A stretch of DNA of 64,000 bases from Corticium candelabrum (lineage: Eukaryota > Porifera > Homoscleromorpha > Homosclerophorida > Plakinidae). The DNA is taken from the NCBI RefSeq assembly GCF_963422355.1, contig NC_085100.1:2290210-2354209 (forward strand), in the 5' to 3' direction. Made by a program: the position numbers and the translations under genes. A model generated the notes under the pieces. The model did no database searches, was not told where the DNA came from, and saw nothing but the letters and a program-made list of their open reading frames with translations. Numbering within the stretch: position 1 is the stretch's first letter; every line of letters begins with the position of its first letter. This document shows positions 60,731 to 64,000 of this stretch, one piece after another.

Positions 60731-62353
60731 CAGCTGTGGCCAAAAGTTGTCGGACACATGTCATGTTTTATGTAAATTGGTCATATTTGGTTAGAAATGC
60801 AGTTATAGCTCAGTAATAAATCCAATATAACAATTATAATCTGAGATCACAATATTTTTATTATAAAATGTCAATTATGCCCAAAACTAACAAAACAGTA
60901 TCATTAAATATATGGAGTAACATGTAACCTAGGAAAAGACATCATTTGAGATAGGAATAACAGCAACAAATTAGCAATATCACAGCAATAATTGCTACTA
61001 TTTTGTACACAGTTCCTTGGCACGGATCAGAGCTGATATCCTTGTCGGCATGCTGTTCACCAGGTTCTGGCACCTCTCAGGAGCTACCCTCTGCCACTCG
61101 TCCTGGAGTACAGCCTTCAGCTGAGCCTTGCTGGTCGGCTGGTGACATCGGGCAGCTATTTTCAGGTCGCCCCACAGGTTCTCAATTGGGTTCATGTCTG
61201 GTGATTGCGGCAGCCAGTCCATCACCCGAACATTGTTGGTCTGAAGCCATCGTCTTGTTGAGACTGAGGTGTGGCATGGAGCATTATCCTGCTGGAATGT
61301 GTAGTTCTGGCCAATCCGGGACAGCTCACGAGCTGCAGGTAACATTGTATCATGGAGAATAGCCTGATACTTCTCAGAGTTGATTGCTCCGTCACAGACA
61401 GTCAGCCTTCCAACTCCAGAACTTGACATGCACCCCCAGACCATAACGGATCCTGAGCCATGTTTCACTGTGGGAACGATGCAGTCTTTGCTCCACTCTT
61501 CTCCAGGCCTTCTTCGTACCCTCACATTCCCTGGAGTTGCGAACAACTGGAAACTGGATTTGTCAGACCATAGCACACGGTTCCACTGTCTTTGAGTCCA
61601 TTTTTTTGTGCCTATGAGCCCAAGCCAGCCTCTTCCTCTTCTGGTCAGGTTTGATGAGTGGTTTCTTTCTGGCCTTGCATGACCTCAGACCATGGTCTAG
61701 CAACCTTCTGCAAGTTGTCCTGACGGAAGCAGTCACAGCACCACCATTAGTCCATTCTTGGTGCAATTTTACTGCTGTTTTCTTCCTGTCTCGCAAGCTC
61801 ATCCTGCACAGGTTCCTGTCGTCTTGAGTGGTGGTGACCCTTGGCCGTCCAGTGCGGCGCCTGTCCCTCACACTACTGGTTTGACGGAGTTTCTGGAGCA
61901 AGGCTGCAACGCCAGCAGGAGATTTACGAACCCTGCGAGCAATTTGGCGACAGCTGAGACCCTCCTCATGCAGCACCTGGATCCTGATCCTCTCTGCCTT
62001 GGTGTAGTTCCGTGTCTTGGCCATCGTGAGCTTGGTATGAGTCAAATTGCTCAGAAACTTCTGCTAGACTTATAGCTACACTTGTGCAATAAAATTGTGG
62101 CTTTTAATATAGTTTTATAGGCTATTCTCTAAATGGCGACAAACACATCTGTAATGGGATACGTAGCTATTGGTCAAATAATTGCTATACCAAGTTTAAG
62201 TAATTTTGTCATCCCTAAACCTGCTTAAATATTGGTGTATTATACTCTCTTTGAGTAAACTGGTCATAATGTTCAGTGCAAATCCTGGTGAGAACCATAT
62301 TTTTTACTTTAACTATATTTTTTAAGATGTCCGAAAACTTTTGGCCACAGCTG
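60731..62353 (-). mobile_element. Tc1-like transposon, nearly intact
   Basis: 1,623 bp flanked by TA on both sides (60729-60730 and 62354-62355). The ends read CAGCTGTGGCCAAAAGTTGT on the left and, on the other strand, CAGCTGTGGCCAAAAGTTTT on the right, followed by CGGACA in both. The transposase lies on the minus strand and fills most of the element. Confidence 0.95.
60998..62045 (-). pseudogene. Tc1 transposase, DD34E, one frameshift
   Basis: Two overlapping frames make one transposase. 62045-61563 holds the N-terminal paired-type helix-turn-helix DNA-binding region (first in-frame ATG giving MAKTRNYTKAERIR; GLSCRQIARRV, GRPRVTT). 61576-60998 holds the catalytic core: WSDKSSF (first D), VMVWGCMSSSGVG, QQDNAPCHTS (second D) and SPDMNPIENLW (E), with exactly 34 residues between the second D and the E. 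The frame changes at a run of seven A (coding strand) around 61599-61605, where one base more or less separates HKK-M from HKKW. Otherwise no stop is seen, so the copy is young. Confidence 0.9.
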
Positions 62354-62758
62354 TATAATCACAGGAAAGCATGAAACATGCATGCGCGTTATACTACTTA
62401 ATTTGCACGCACGCTTGCATGTCTGCAGGCTGACCTATAGAATTGTCTTGTATACGATTACGTTGTAATTTCACTATTAAAAATGGCTCTTGTCTTATTA
62501 ATTTCTGGACGTGTAGACGTTGATTTCTGAAAGGCATCTGCAGGGTGAATATGTGCTGTAGTGCAGTCTGACCTTGACGCAATGAAGGTCTACTTGGATG
62601 CCATGCAGGATACCCCTCCCCCCTCCCCCCCCCGTCAGCAGAAAGAGAAGGGCGTCGATTTCAGCCAGTGAGCTGCAAGTAAGGTCAAGCACTTCTTCAC
62701 CTGCTACTAATGTCTGGCACAAGCTAGATGGAGACATTGACACATACAAATCCAGTTA

Positions 62759-63259
62759 GGTGCCATAGAGTCCAACGTTGAAAGACTCCACTACAGACTA
62801 GAGAACGTCGACAATAAATTAGAAGAATTTATTTCTTTGGCACAAAGTCGATTCGACTCAAGGCGATCACACTCGACAAATCTGGCAACGATGATGATGA
62901 AACTACTGGGATGCCGTATATGCCACCTGTTCCCCAGGATGCCAGTCAGCATAACTACTTGCTGCCGTCAGTGGCTAGGATGTGAAACTTGTTTCACCAA
63001 GCTCTCGGTGTCCTTTGTGCAGCGCCAGGTGGACTGTTGAAAAATGTTGCATAACAGTGAGGGGCTTAGAGGGCTGAGGCTCATGGCACAGGAACTTAGG
63101 AAGCATCTTGGCGGCAACGTGGTTCATGATGAGAATTCTAGCTCATCTGAGTCCGACCTCCCGCCTTTTGCAAGATCTATATCCTCAGTGAGGTCGACAA
63201 CTGCTACTGCTGCAGCTGGTGCTGATGATGACAATGATGGCCCCCTGCAGCAAGTCTAG
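62759..63259 (+). CDS. Coiled coil plus RING-like finger exon, with an in-frame stop
   Basis: After a good acceptor (ACAAATCCAG at 62758) the frame reads LGAIESNVERLHYRLENVDN, KLEEFISLAQSRF (coiled-coil-like) and then GCRICHLFPRMPVSITTCC, RQWLGCETCFTKL, a pattern of paired cysteines like half of a RING or related zinc finger. A TGA stops it at 63040. The same frame is then open again from 63044 to 63259 (ELRKHLGGNVVHDENSSSSE, then Ser/Ala/Asp-rich). The usual closing CPxC pair is absent, so the gene may be decayed or the model incomplete. An earlier open stretch at about 62588-62680 (VYLDAMQDTPPPSPPP, then SCK with a GTAAGG donor) may be another exon of it. Confidence 0.4.
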
Positions 63260-64000
63260 TCCTGCTTGACTAGACTGACAGGTACACAAGTTGCATACTA
63301 GCCTAATTTGCATGCCACTATAGAACTGTAGACGCGAGCTTTAAGCCTGGTTCACAGTAGACACTGATGCCGACATTGACGCTGATGCTGGAATAGAAAT
63401 GAATCCTATTCCAGCGTTGTCGTCGGTGTTAACATCAAAGGATGCCGCCCGCGTCAAGGCGGTGTCTTTGATGTTGACACTGACGCTAGACTAGAAACAC
63501 AGTACAGGAAACGTGCTGATGTAATTAGTAGAACCTGTTCCTAGTTTAATTGAATCAACGTATCAGGACGTGTTGGATTGCACCCCTATGTTGTCCAGTG
63601 CACTCCCTACCGAGTACTGCGTACACTGCTACTCGTTCTTTCAATTTTCTGTTAGTTGAAATCCGGCGATCAGTTCATATATACAACTATGTCCGCTTTC
63701 TCGTCGGCAAAGCAATTCCTAATATATACTGCACCTAAACATTTCTAATTGGAAATATTAAAATTTTAAATTTTGATTTTTCAAAAGATTTGAATGCAAA
63801 ATTTAAAAAATGGAAACGTTAAATAAAAAATAAAAAAATTAAATACTAAAATTGAGACCCACTGACGGTCACTCTCACTACAGAAGACCGAATGATGCTC
63901 AGTCTTGTTGTTTTTCAGGCATTTCGATCCTTAGTTGTTTGTTTAGGTTTAGGTTCTTTGTAGCTTTTTGGTTGTTTTCTTGACTGTAAGTGAAAAATAT
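63260..64000. other. 3' flank, no gene seen
   Basis: Holds copy B of the dispersed repeat and then an A/T-rich stretch (63740-63850) of AAATTTAAAA type. No exon. Confidence 0.4.
63343..63494 (+). repeat. Dispersed ~150-bp repeat, copy B
   Basis: Same order of blocks as 25646-25790: AGCCTGGTTCACA, TATTCCAGCGTTGTCGTC, AACATCAAAGGAT, CGTCAAGGCGGTGTCTTTGA. The ends GACACTGATGC and TGACACTGACGCTAG are partly inverted copies of the interior. Confidence 0.6.

Noticed and set aside
61003-62075. Plus-strand frames over the Tc1 element
   Set aside because: Antisense shadows of the transposase.

Overview
The window reads as nuclear DNA of an animal, probably an early-branching one; a sponge is my best guess, but the sequence alone does not prove this. 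It carries multi-exon genes with short GT-AG introns for animal-type proteins: an SRCR/beta-helix adhesion protein, a cadherin fragment, KSR, a basigin-like immunoglobulin protein, a CARD protein, and nuclear genes for mitochondrial proteins. There are many TG/CA and TGTC/GACA microsatellites and many DNA transposons and LINEs. I see no bacterial operons, CRISPR arrays or rRNA genes.

Layout. 1-2.6 kb: 3' part of a minus-strand gene (signal peptide, SRCR domain, parallel beta-helix; bark beetle-like). 2.6-5.8 kb: gene-poor, with a possible Helitron end. 5.8-13.4 kb: a giant inverted repeat with arms of about 1.4 kb around an 865-bp core. Three other transposons have landed in its arms: an intact hAT (10188-12819), an 887-bp long-TIR element (8912-9798) and a 339-bp TA-flanked MITE (6483-6821). 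13.4-16.2 kb: debris with a cadherin-repeat fragment plus transmembrane exon and an old Ty3/gypsy-like gag fragment. 16.7-18.1 kb: single-exon seven-helix protein resembling gustatory-receptor-like proteins, with three tandem CACGTG boxes upstream. 18.8-19.9 kb: convergent coiled-coil/CARD gene. 20.7-30.4 kb: complete 23-exon mitochondrial Lon protease. 31.4-35.3 kb: 13-exon KSR-type pseudokinase. 36.9-44.0 kb: 10-exon ATP synthase alpha subunit with a large LINE in intron 2. 49.7-50.7 kb: 5-exon mitochondrial ribosomal protein L24. 54.1-59.4 kb: minus-strand basigin-like gene with an inverted LINE in its large first intron. 60.4-63.3 kb: a poorly resolved gene with a RING-like finger, split by a nearly intact Tc1 element.

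How the genes relate: Lon, ATP synthase alpha and mL24 all serve the mitochondrion and lie on the same strand, though they are separate transcription units. The basigin-like protein (family: chaperone of monocarboxylate transporters) and KSR (family: RAF-MEK scaffold) are cell-surface and signalling functions. Exon models for Lon, ATP synthase alpha, KSR, mL24 and the basigin-like gene were built by hand from splice signals; the reading phase is consistent through every junction. The most interesting regions are the nested inverted-repeat element, LINEs embedded in TGTC/GACA arrays, the inverted-topology receptor candidate and the very reduced KSR.
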